Assembly: GCA_003864495.1 (NCBI GenBank)
Contig: ML133426.1
Location: forward strand, 744,001 to 808,000
Direction of reading: 5' to 3'
Length of the DNA stretch: 64,000 bases
DNA from: Nemopilema nomurai
Taxonomy: Eukaryota; Cnidaria; Scyphozoa; Rhizostomeae; Rhizostomatidae
The position numbers were made by a program, and so were the translations under genes. Below the pieces are notes generated by a model. It was not told the DNA's origin and did no database searches. It saw only the letters and a list, made by a program, of their open reading frames with translations. Positions 13,681 through 23,531 of this stretch are shown one piece after another. Position 1 is the stretch's first letter. Each line of letters opens with the position of its first letter.

Positions 13681-14524
13681 CACCCCCGGGTCAGACATGG
13701 AGGATTCTCAGAGTAACGTGGACCTGTGTACATTTTTGCATAATGTTTGCCTTTTGTATGATCGATTATACCTTTAAATTTCATACAAAATATCAGTTTA
13801 GCTGTCTAAGTTTCGTTTTATTTTGTTCGTACCTAGTTTGGTGCGGCTATCGAGCCGAGTAACGTGGGAGCCTTTAGCAAGAATATAGGGCTCGCTCGTT
13901 CAGACGACAACTACGGGGGTCAAATTCTTTCTAGGACCCAGTTTTGTAAAAATCTTGACTGAAGCTGTTTCGTCTGCCAATAGAAATCGGTGCACTTGGG
14001 TTTAAATTTTCTTGTTTTATTGTTTTGTGGGGCTCCTAGTGTTTAATGTTGTCTTGCGTATATGACGAGCCTTGATCGGGGATTTTTATGAACAAGAAGT
14101 TACACCTCGGTTGTGGGAGAAACGCGCCGGGCCTTCACCCCCGGGTCAGACATGGAGGATTCTCAGAGTAACGCGGACCTGTGTACATTTTTGCATAATG
14201 TTTGCCTTTTGTATGATCGATTATACCTTTAAATTTCATACAAAATATCAGTTTAGCTGTTTATGTTTCGTTTTATTTTGTTCGTACCCAGTTTGGTGCG
14301 GCTATCGAGCCGAGTAACGTGGGAGCCTTTAGCAAGAATATAGGGCTCGCTCGTTCAGACGACAACTACGGGGGTCAAATTCTTTCTAGGACCCAGTTTT
14401 GTAAAAATCTTGACTGAAGCTGTTTCGTCTGCCAATAGAAATCGGTGCACTTGGGTTTAAATTTTCTTGTTTTATTGTTTTGTGGGGTTCCTAGTGTTTA
14501 ATGTTGTCTTGCGTTATGACGAGA
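13681..14524 (+). repeat. Two-copy direct repeat inside the left arm (period 455 bp)
   Basis: Copy 1 begins at 13681 and copy 2 at 14136, both with CACCCCCGGGTCAGACATGG, and each runs for about 390 bp to a shared TTAATGTTGTCTTGCG. The same arrangement is present in reverse in the right arm (about 17846-18690). The internal duplication therefore predates, or was copied along with, the arm pairing. Reading frames that begin in these blocks are not conserved genes. Confidence 0.8.
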
Positions 14525-14797
14525 CGAGTTGCAGTAGAAGTTAATTTGAAAAGTTGGAATAAATTCTTACTGGCTTCACTAAATAATGGGTCGATTGAAG
14601 AAAAGCTACCAATGTTTAGGAATACAAAATTACCGTCCGTTTTTGCAGAAAATATGAATTTAGTAATGAAAGAGGATATTACTCTAATGGAAGTTCTAGC
14701 CTTGCACGGGGAAGGCTACGAGGAGGCTGCTGAGTCATTCCATATGAAATCATCATATTTTTACATATTTGTAACCTACTATCTCAGAATTAACTGA
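14516..14797 (+). CDS. Small ORF in the transposon left arm (93 aa, unknown)
   Basis: A 93-codon frame beginning MTRRVAVEVNLKSWNKF, with an in-frame ATG 15 bp upstream. Its counterpart in the right arm (17856-17575, - strand) has the same protein as far as can be read. The middle part is acidic and helical-looking (MEVLALHGEGYEEAAESF), and the end is hydrophobic (SSYFYIFVTYYL). I do not recognise the family. It could be an accessory protein of the transposon, the truncated start of a longer captured gene (the frame stops soon after the hydrophobic stretch), or a chance frame. Conservation between the arms is no evidence of selection, because the arms as a whole are nearly identical. Confidence 0.35.
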   Translation: MTRRVAVEVNLKSWNKFLLASLNNGSIEEKLPMFRNTKLPSVFAENMNLVMKEDITLMEVLALHGEGYEEAAESFHMKSSYFYIFVTYYLRIN

Positions 14798-15072
14798 ATT
14801 TGATATCAACTGCTGATATCATTGAAAAACGAAATTTCCCAAAATTTGAGATCAATATCTTAAGCCATTGCAAAGTTATGACAAATTAAAATAATCATAA
14901 AATATGGGCGTGGCCCGCCCTAATTTTTGCACATCAAAAGACAATCCGTATTCAAAGGACAGTTTAACAATTTCTATGTACACTGTGATTTTGAAAATTT
15001 GTGACATATACAAATTGATATTGAGAAATCCAGAAACGGCATTAGAAATAGCATAATTTGAACAGTTTAACT

Positions 15073-16781
15073 TTATGGTTTTATTAGCAATTCATTTATA
15101 TTTTGCACATCTTCATTTGTAATGTCATAAGTTCGTTCAGTCTTTGTTATTGGAGCTCCAATGCTAGATAGAATGTTCAGCTCTGAAACCCAGCAAACAT
15201 CTTCTCTTTGGGGCCAGTGAAAACTTAAACATGGTCCTGGAGGGTGTAAGAAACTAATTTTGAAGTCATTCTCTTCCATACAAACTTCCTGAACCATTCC
15301 TATCCACCACTTCTTATCGTACCTACAGGCAACAAAGTCACTTGCCTTCACGGAGGTGATAGAAAGGAATTTGCCTTTTTCACTAGATATGTTAAAGGTA
15401 CCTAAAAAAGTATCCTCTTCAGCAGTGTATTTGAAGGCAATTGTACTTGTAGACACTGGCTCAAAGTAGTGATAACTTCTAGTTCCAGGAATGGTGCGAC
15501 CAAGAGTAAACCTGTCCATTAATTCTTTTCTGACATTCGCCATTCTCTCCTTTAAAATGAACAATGTTTGAATGTTTTGAATATTTCTTTCACAAAATTC
15601 AAGCATTTTGTCACATTGAGGATTTGGTCAGAAGATGGTCTCTGTAAACTTGCACGTGATGTGAGTCTCTTTACTGTACCCCCAATACCATCACATGGCG
15701 ATTTCCCATGGCTGGTTGCAAAGAAAGACCAAGTTGCATTCCAACCAAAGTCATCCTTGTGACTGCACAAATTCATCATGTTTTTGTAATTTTTATATTG
15801 TGCAGCACAACCATCAGAGAAATACTCCACTTTAGTTATAGATGGAAGCTCAATCTTAATGATACTTGTGAGCCTTCTCTGGACCTCAAAGACAAAGTTT
15901 GTGTCATGTTCTAGGTCATCAGACAAAAAACAAAAGGAACGGCTCAATAATTCTGCACTTTGCTTGTAGTATAAAACTACTGGATGTAATGTGCAATATG
16001 GTCTACTCCAGTGATATGATTGCACTTCATCTTGTACAGCAAAAGTATAGTTCTCTGCAAAGTCATCTAGAACTATTGCAGTTTCTTCAGTGATCTTCTT
16101 TTTTCTTGCTTTGAGGTAATTTGCCTGGCACTTAGCTATATATGAATGCGGTGTTAGGGCATCTATAGTTTCAAGAAGCTGCTCAACAAATTCGCCTACA
16201 GGCATCGTTTGTGTGAACATCTTGGTTCTGTCTGTTGTTCGCCATTGTTGAAAACATATATCATCTTTATTAGTTAATGATGCTTCTAGATGAGATCTAA
16301 GGGCTTCCTTTCCTGGGCATTTGTTACATCTATGAATCATGCATGTCCTGCTTTCCCTGCTACACACAATGTAAGATGGTTCAATATCATATGCAGTAGG
16401 TTGTTCATTACACTGTGCCATGCCATAACATCTCCTACAAAGCTGCCAACCAGGAACACTTTCAAGATTCTGCATTGACAATTTACGTGCAAAGTCCAGT
16501 GAGATCTTGTGGCCACCCTTAACTATATTCTTTTGTACTTTGAACATGTTACAACATTTAGAAATTTCTTTCTCAAAAATTGAAAACCACTTTTCTTCAT
16601 GATGAAAACAAATCCTCAAGCTTTCAGATTCAGCTACTGAACCTTTCAGCCCACTTCTCCAAAGTTATATACTCCTCTCATCTTCTGAAATCTCAGAAAG
16701 CTTTTTTAATCCAATCTGTCGTGTATATGAGGTTTTATGACAATCATCATCTAGATGTATACCAATGTCACAAGAATCCAT
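15073..16781 (-). pseudogene. Broken DDE-like transposase in the transposon centre
   Basis: Read on the - strand from an ATG at 16781 (MDSCDIGIHLDDDCHK) to a stop at 15073. Two breaks are visible. The first is an in-frame TAA at 16667-16665, between EDERSI and LWRSGLKGSVAESES. The second is a one-base frame change near 15575, where the frame ending TKCLNFVKE has to continue as NIQNIQTLFILKERMANV. Motifs in order: a Cys/His-rich segment (CRRCYG, later CMIHRCNKCPGKE), DDFAENY with QDEVQSYHW, FSDGCAAQYKN, then FFATSHGKSPCDGIGG, a plausible catalytic D-D-D/E series. The C-terminal part has DFVACRYDKKWWIGMV and FHWPQREDVCWV, a small SH3/Tudor-like segment common in this invertebrate protein family. 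I recall the family as abundant and transposon-borne but cannot name its superfamily. Confidence 0.75.
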
Positions 16782-17126
16782 ACTGAGGCCAACAACTGAG
16801 TATTTTTCTCACCACCTTACACTAGTACTGTTTCCTATAGAATAAAACTTCATAGCAATTTCTGTTTATTTAGACCTCTGTAAAGAACTGTTTATAAATG
16901 ACATGACAAGATGTTAAAAAACATGTTGGTACTACTTCCTGAAACAGGAAGCCTTTCAGGAAACTACATAAATCAAAGGAAGAGATGTTAGATTTCAATA
17001 TTAGCACCCAATAGTGATTGTCAACATTACTATCAGAATGCACAAAAAATAGTTTGGTCTTAGATATTTGGAAAGTGGGCAATGGCTCGTATTTCTTTTT
17101 TTCTAAATACTTGATATAATACAAGC

Positions 17127-19237
17127 ACCCTCCAAGACCATGTAAAAGTTTTCACTGACCCCAAAGAAAAGATGTCTGCTGGGTTTCAGAGCTGACCATT
17201 CTATCTAGCATTGGAGCTCCAATAACAAAGACTGAACGAACTTATGACATTACAAATGAAGATGTGCAAAATATAAATGAATTGCTAATAAAACCATAAA
17301 GTTAAACTGTTCAAATTATGCTATTTCTAATGCCGTTTCTGGATTTCTCAATATCAATTTGTATATGTCACAAATTTTCAAAATCACAGTGTACATAGAA
17401 ATTGTTAAACTGTCCTTTGAATACGGATTGTCTTTTGATGTGCAAAAATTAGGGCGGGCCACGCCCATATTTTATGATTATTTTAATTTGTCATAACTTT
17501 GCAATGGCTTAAGATATTGATCTCAAATTTTGGGAAATTTCGTTTTTCAATGATATCAGCAGTTGATATCAAATTCAGTTAATTCTGAGATAGTAGGTTA
17601 CAAATATGTAAAAATATGATGATTTCATATGGAATGACTCAGCAGCCTCCTCGTAGCCTTCCCCGTGCAAGGCTAGAACTTCCATTAGAGTAATATCCTC
17701 TTTCATTACTAAATTCATATTTTCTGCAAAAACGGACGGTAATTTTGTATTCCTAAACATTGGTAGCTTTTCTTCAATCGACCCATTATTTAGTGAAGCC
17801 AGTAAGAATTTATTCCAACTTTTCAAATTAACTTCTACTGCAACTCGTCTCGTCATATACGCAAGACAACATTAAACACTAGGAACCCCACAAAACAATA
17901 AAACAAGAAAATTTAAACCCAAGTGCACCGATTTCTATTGGCAGACGAAACAGCTTCAGTCAAGATTTTTACAAAACTGGGTCCTAGAAAGAATTTGACC
18001 CCCGTAGTTGTCGTCTGAACGAGCGAGCCCTATATTCTTGCTAAAGGCTCCCACGTTACTCGGCTCGATAGCCGCACCAAACTGGGTACGAACAAAATAA
18101 AACGAAACTAAACAGCTAAACTGATATTTTGTATGAAATTTAAAGGTATAATCGATCATACAAAAGGCAAACATTATGCAAAAATGTACACAGGTCCGCG
18201 TTACTCTGAGAATCCTCCATGTCTGACCCGGGGTGAAGGCCCGGCGCGTTTCTCCCACAACCGAGGTGTAACTTCTTGTTCATAAAAATCCCCGATCAAG
18301 GCTCGTCATATACGCAAGACAACATTAAACACTAGGAGCCCCACAAAACAATAAAACAAGAAAATTTAAACCCAAGTGCACCGATTTCTATTGGCAGACG
18401 AAACAGCTTCAGTCAAGATTTTTACAAAACTGGGTCCTAGAAAGAATTTGACCCCCGTAGTTGTCGTCTGAACGAGCGAGCCCTATATTCTTGCTAAAGG
18501 CTCCCACGTTACTCGGCTCGATAGCCGCACCAAACTAGGTACGAACAAAATAAAACGAAACTTAGACAGCTAAACTGATATTTTGTATGAAATTTAAAGG
18601 TATAATCGATCATACAAAAGGCAAACATTATGCAAAAATGTACACAGGTCCACGTTACTCTGAGAATCCTCCATGTCTGACCCGGGGTGATTGCAACTTC
18701 TAACTTCTATTTCTAACTTTTAGATTAACAGCTAACAACTTTTTAGCTTAATAGCTAAAATTGTAATTCGCTGTAGTACTGTTAGTAGTTAAGGGCCATC
18801 TCGGCCTAGATACTTGAATTGCAAAAAAAAGATTTTTTAAAAAGTCACCAATCAAGGCTCGTCATAAACAACGCAACATTTTAGTTACCGTGTTCGTTTT
18901 CATTACATTGGTCGAGACTGGTTTGAATTTTTTGAATCATTTTGTTTTGATGTAAAGAAATTGGAGGAATGAAACTGGCTATATTTTGTTATTGCTAGCG
19001 GTGAGCTACACGAATGTCTTTCGTGTACGGCTGTTACAACATGGCCGCTTGCTGAATGTATGGTTGAATGTCTGGCCGAGAAGCCGCTGTGTCTTGAAAT
19101 AACTTCTATCTATCATCGCGACAACAACGCATCGAAACGGCCTTTGCGGCACTTCAGAACTTAATTTTGATTGACAATCCCTATACTGGGGCTCGACCGT
19201 ATACTGGGGCGCCCTATACTGGGGGAAACGTTACCAA
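17127..19237 (-). repeat. Right arm of the long inverted repeat
   Basis: Reverse complement of 13132-15246. It repeats the terminal tandem units (19182-19227), the two-copy block (about 17846-18690) and the small ORF (17856-17575). It also repeats the last 40 or so codons of the transposase frame, readable on the + strand at about 17185-17299 up to ELLIKP and its stop. That transposase end has no upstream part here, so it is an arm copy and not a second gene. Confidence 0.88.
17575..17856 (-). CDS. Small ORF in the transposon right arm (93 aa, copy of 14516-14797)
   Basis: Mirror copy of the left-arm frame, again 93 codons from MTRRVAVEV to YYLRIN. It is uninterrupted, as expected if the two arms are kept alike by recent duplication or gene conversion. 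No function is recognised. Confidence 0.35.
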   Translation of the reverse strand: MTRRVAVEVNLKSWNKFLLASLNNGSIEEKLPMFRNTKLPSVFAENMNLVMKEDITLMEVLALHGEGYEEAAESFHMKSSYFYIFVTYYLRIN

Positions 19238-19310
19238 CGTTGCTCTCTTCGACCGTCCGCCATGTTACCCTATCTAGCACAGCCTCGATTCGGTTTTGTT
19301 ACAAAAAGAT
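19238..19310 (-). promoter_or_regulatory. Possible displaced INO80C promoter/5' leader beyond the transposon
   Basis: Read on the - strand, the sequence just outside the right arm contains TAACATGGCGGACGGTCGAAGA. The ATGGCGGAC core resembles the YY1-type element often found around animal housekeeping transcription starts, which also commonly overlaps a start codon. The 9-mer GGTCGAAGA recurs just after the INO80C ATG on the other side of the transposon. I infer that this was the sequence directly 5' of INO80C before a 6.1-kb insertion separated them. This rests on position and a short match only. Confidence 0.3.
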
Positions 19311-20704
19311 GCCTACGAAGATCGTGACGCAGTTCTCCCACTCTAATCGAAAAGACGCCATGTTTATAATGCTGAACCCCACAATGAAAAAGTTTTAATG
19401 TAAAAGACTAACTGTGAGAGCGATAAATCAGTAAAAAGTATGAGTTTCGTTTACTTGGAAGAAATTAAGAAGTAAATGAATTTTGAGAAAGTATGGGGCA
19501 ATGGAATGCTGTTTTTAAGTAAAGTAGGCGGAAAAAATAACAAAGCCTACATTTGCAAAAAGTTAATAACCTGAAAGTCTCAACACTGAATTTTTCCTTG
19601 AAAATAAAATGCACTTGAATTAAAAGTTTCTTCATTTTTACTTAGCGACTGTGCAAATGATGACTTTTCAGAAACTTAATATGCCTTCAATATATATAAA
19701 ATAAGATACTTCCAAAATCTGACGGACTGGAGAACTAGTAAAGTATTTGCTTCTAAAGACATATCTGAGTATATTTAAATAATGACTTCTTTATTGGTGT
19801 TTTATCTCATCCCAAACTGAGATTTGACCTCACTGCTAAATTATGGACACATGTTGAATGTGGAATAGTAGTGAGCTTTCCAAGGTAAAATAAGAACTGT
19901 AGAACCTTGCACCCAATAAACTTTAGAATTTTATGATTGCATATTCATCCCTTGCTATGCATGGTTTTGTAAACAATTTATAGCCTTTACTACCTGAAAT
20001 GAAAATAATTTGTAATTGATAAAAGCCTCTTTCTGAAGTATAACTATGTAAAGAAAGTATAGTATTCCTTTATTGCATTGATAAATATCCTTTTCTTGTT
20101 TAGCACATAAACTGACACCCTATTCTCTGCAAAACACAGAACACAACCCAAAACGACAACCACTCTCTAAGTGAAATTTCAAAACTTTTCAAGCAGCAAT
20201 TACCATTATTTTTTCCAACAATTCCCTAAATAGTGAGAAAAAGTAAACAGTGAAAAAAAAACAATTTAGAAATAAACAATGTTGACTAGGAAATCTGATA
20301 GGGGTTTAAAAGTTATGTGGTTTTTATCACAATTGAAAAGATGACTATTTATAGTTGAAGGTAGTTAGGCTAATATAACTGCAAATTGGCCTTTTTTTAA
20401 GAATAATGTTGTTAACAGACTCAAATTCTTACATGGGCACATCTCTTAGCTCTATCCTGATGGAAGATTCATAATTTCTGCAATTTTTTTTCTTGCCAAA
20501 CATATAATTCCTTGTCTGTTAGATTGAATCAAGATTTAATTCAATTGTAGGACCAAAAGCAATTATGGTTTGACTACTTGCAAATATGGCTGGAAATAGT
20601 CAACTTTTCTAATTAAATGACAGGGGGGAATAAACAGCAAACAGTCATCACAAGCAACCAAGTAAAAAAATAATTATGCGCATAAGTTTTGATATCAAAT
20701 CATT
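19311..20704. other. Intergenic sequence, no gene seen
   Basis: AT-rich sequence between the transposon and the PAM16 stop codon. On the - strand it would hold the PAM16 3' UTR. No conserved reading frame, RNA gene or repeat array is visible. Confidence 0.5.
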
Positions 20705-21088
20705 TCAATTCGAATCGGCGCTCTGATCCTTGGTTTCTTCTTTCTTTCTCTCGGTAAATTCTTCGTCAAGTCTCTCTTTTGCGCGAAATACTTTTGATTG
20801 TAAGTAGAAAGATCCCCCTTTCTTCTTATCATTTATTTCAAACAAGTATTTAAAACTTTTCTCCACTGCTTCTGGTTCGAGTTCTTTCACGTTCAAGATC
20901 TGTTGTGCTTCTTCCAAAGTCATGCCCATTAGGCTATTTTTCGCTGCTTGACGACTTCCTTCCTGGGCACTACCGGCAGCCCTTTTGGCTGCATTACCAG
21001 CTTGGAATTCTTGCCGCAGTGCTTGAGTAAAAGCTTTCCCCACTATCTGACCACCAAGAACAATTATCTGTGCAATGAATTTTGCCAT
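20705..21088 (-). CDS. PAM16: PAM16/TIM16, import-motor J-like subunit, intronless
   Basis: Inactive J-like protein that pairs with PAM14 and tethers it to the TIM23 channel, controlling Hsp70 in matrix protein import at the inner mitochondrial membrane. The single frame gives 127 residues against 125 in human. The start [20 protein letters not shown] is the hydrophobic N-terminal segment of the family. The J-like domain runs from about residue 54 ([13 protein letters not shown]) to about 112 and includes [20 protein letters not shown]. Where active J proteins have HPD, this one has DKK (usually DKS in animals), so it should not stimulate ATPase activity. The tail is charged. The frame is uninterrupted and the start codon is followed by the expected protein, so it looks functional. 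The lack of introns contrasts with the neighbouring genes. Confidence 0.96.
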   Translation of the reverse strand: MAKFIAQIIVLGGQIVGKAFTQALRQEFQAGNAAKRAAGSAQEGSRQAAKNSLMGMTLEEAQQILNVKELEPEAVEKSFKYLFEINDKKKGGSFYLQSKVFRAKERLDEEFTERKKEETKDQSADSN

Positions 21089-21920
21089 CCTTACAGTTTA
21101 TCTGTGCGAGTGAATGTGTCGACTTACTAACAACCGGGTATACTGTTACCAATCATCTCCAAACTTGCAGTAAAGCGACCTGTTACCTCCTTGTATCAAA
21201 GAAATTCAAACCTTACGGACTAAAAACAAACAATGAGTACTATCCTTTTCAGTAAAATTGTGCTTTAGTTAGAATAACAGCAACACAAAATCCAGCTCTA
21301 CTCTTTGCTAGGTCTTGCATAATCCAGCATGGCTGACGAAAGGGAGCCTCACTTTCATCAAGTGACCTCGGCCTGATAACAATTATCGACCTCGGGCGAT
21401 TATTTGAGTGGTTCTTCTAAAGGGCGTTTATTTAATTTTGGTGGCGAAGATAAGTTTGGTTTGCCACTCTTTAAAATGAACTGAGAACCGAGGGCAATCA
21501 AGATGCGGCCAAGATCAAATGTTACTATAATTTCTAAAGCAGTTTCATTTTCAAGGCAGGCTTGTTTTTAAAAGCGAAAATGTAACTGCATGACAATTTT
21601 TTAATGTCCTTGTAGAGGCCTGAAGAGAACTGAATTAATGTTTATAGCATAACCATAAAATTTGGCTAGTTCAATTCAAATCATTTTGTTTCAGGCTGTT
21701 TCAACCTTTTAGGCTTTATAAGCATTATTCGTAACACTCTTAACCAACTGATAACTCGGGTTATAGCGAATACCATTATACCAAATTACCAAAAGGATCC
21801 AGAGTGCTAAATAGCCTTCAACACCAAGGAAGTTTTAAAAAATTCTTGAATGGTAGCAAGATCGTAATATTTTCAAAAAAGTGTAAAGCTTTTGTCCATT
21901 CACTACTAGATGATCCAGAC
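21089..21920. other. PAM16 upstream region and intergenic sequence, no gene seen
   Basis: Contains the PAM16 promoter side (start codon at 21088) and then AT-rich sequence without a recognisable frame or repeat. The antisense 60-codon frame over the PAM16 start is a shadow. Confidence 0.45.
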
Positions 21921-22427
21921 CAGGGGCGGCGGGGAGTAAAAAAAAAATGGTTATTACCACAAAATATGCGCTCCGTGAGCTTTTAACCACTAGATATTTA
22001 AATGATTGTTTTACGTCCCTTTCCCTTAGAATACTGTAAACAGTCGATCGTGAATGAAAGACATAGATTTCCTCTAGTTTGTTACAGAGTTTTTTATCTT
22101 TCGTAAATTTGAAATCGAATGATGACCCCAAAAGAGGTCAGTGAGATTAAAAAAAGAATCTAAAAATGCGATCGTTCCAAACCTAAAATAAACTATAAAA
22201 ACAGCGATAAAAGTTACTTTTAATTTAAGTTATTTTCATAAAAAATTGGTGATTTTGCTAGTGATTTTAAAGTTTCATGCTCAACTTGCAAGAAAACCAG
22301 TTGCTCTTTCCGTTCTTGAAGCATCCACGATCTGGAAGCTGAGATGACTCGTTTCATTCGGCTAAACACTCGCTCGCAGTGTACACTGGATTAGTCAGAC
22401 ATTGTGCACAGCAACATTATAGAACTA
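21921..22427 (-). mobile_element. hAT transposon relic (transposase C terminus and one end)
   Basis: On the - strand, from about 22427 to 22222, the translation reads LLCTMSD, a stop, SSVHCERVFSRMKRVISASR, then WMLQERKEQLVFLQVEHE. The S-x3-CERVFSRMK pattern is that of the hAT C-terminal dimerisation region. About 300 bp further on, at 21921-21936, lies CAGGGGCGGCGGGGAG, which fits the CAGGGGCGG-type end of hAT elements in the orientation expected for the 3' terminus. The frame has an in-frame stop, and nothing upstream of this segment is recognisable, so only the last part of the element survives. The other end was not found. Confidence 0.55.
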
Positions 22428-23531
22428 GATGGTTGAAATTAAAGCACGACATTTGATAAGCTAGACGTTCCGGACTTTTGTGTGTTTCAGATCTAAAGAC
22501 GTTTAGAAAACCTAAAGTCATCCAAAGAATAAAAAAGCTAAATATTTATTCCCAGTTTAGATTCTCATAAAAAATGAATGTAAATAGCAACGGACTTTTG
22601 ACAGCACCTGAAAATTCACAAGAAGAGAAATGCAAACAGTGACTCTGGTACACCCTTTTTAATTGGTCATAAAGGGTGCTGTTTCAAAAGAATTCAGAGA
22701 TCATTAAGTGCTGATGCTCTATCACCTGAGCAGAAACCAGCCATTTAGTAAACATGGCAAACGTGTGCCAGAGATAAAAGTTTGCAAAAAGCGGGTGGCG
22801 TGTTGTATATTAAGAGCAGCAAACCATTAGATGCTGATCACTCACTCAGACTAGCAAAAAATATCATAAATAATTCGAATATTGTCGCACCTAAACCTCA
22901 AATATTGTATCATATCATAGGCTCATATTCATACAAAGTGTTATGCTATTTTAGACACCCTGGGGAGATGCCACCAATCTCCCTGCGTTTCAAACCCGCG
23001 TTGTGGACACACTTACGTGGAACTATAAAATGGCTTCCGCAGATAGCGGGTAACGTGTATCTGCACAATAAATACAATTAGTAAACAGCTTGTGCGTCTC
23101 TGGCCATTATTCAGGCTGTCGGTAATTCACAAATACAACTGGTGTTTTATGTGCTAAAGAACTTTACAGCTTTGGAGATTATTTTTCGTACAGAAACGCA
23201 GAAAAGCATGGCCGGAACCCTGGTGCAGTAGGCCCGTTGCTGGGTATCCAACATTATCTTCAAAAATATCCAGCCGTATTAAAGTAAACGTCTCTAGACG
23301 TAACTTCATGGAATTCTTGAATTTTCAGACTGGCATTGATAGAAAGAATAGCTGTAGTTCCGTTGTACATAACATCTCTCCGTGGATCGTTTGTTGATAG
23401 ACTGACAGAGGCAATCGTGCAGGATTTCGGATTTAGCAATTTTCGTTGACTTATCACAAATAGAATTATCGTCAATTATCGCGGATACAAGTCAGTCGAA
23501 CCGTTTTACGAGTTTAATGTTGTCGACAAAC
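22428..23531. other. Intergenic sequence and GALNT2 5' side, no gene seen
   Basis: A 99-codon frame at 22782-23081 (+) starts MQKAGGVLYIKSSKPLD but resembles nothing I know. The last few hundred bases should hold the GALNT2 promoter and 5' UTR. No clear TATA box stands out. Confidence 0.35.

Larger units (their letters stand above)
13132..15246 (+). repeat. Left arm of the long inverted repeat
   Basis: Pairs with 17127-19237. It starts immediately before the INO80C start codon and ends inside the C-terminal part of the transposase frame, where similarity to the other arm stops near the shared sequence GGAGGGTG. It includes the terminal tandem units (13143-13190), the two-copy block at 13681-14524 and the small ORF at 14516-14797. 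Confidence 0.88.
13132..19237. mobile_element. Long-inverted-repeat DNA transposon, about 6.1 kb, degraded
   Basis: Two arms of about 2.1 kb (13132-15246 and 17127-19237) are inverted copies of each other and flank a 1.9-kb centre. The outermost 60 bp of each arm hold three tandem copies of a 13-14 bp unit based on TATACTGGGGC. Further in, each arm contains two direct copies of a roughly 390-bp block (period 455 bp), then a small ORF of about 93 codons, then the 3' end of the transposase frame. The outer parts of the arms look nearly identical, while the inner 60-70 bp next to the centre show many more mismatches. AACGTT lies just outside the terminal TCCCCCAG/CTGGGGGA on both sides and could be a short target duplication. 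That is uncertain, because the hexamer is itself a palindrome and the flanking GGT/ACC also belongs to the inverted repeat. The centre encodes a broken DDE-like transposase on the - strand. The superfamily is not identified. Confidence 0.85.

Noticed and set aside
19171..19398. 75-codon + strand frame across the right edge of the transposon
   Set aside because: It starts in the terminal repeat and runs into unrelated flank, so it is a chance chimera.
22782..23081. 99-codon + strand frame before GALNT2
   Set aside because: No recognisable family, no conserved motif and no splice context.
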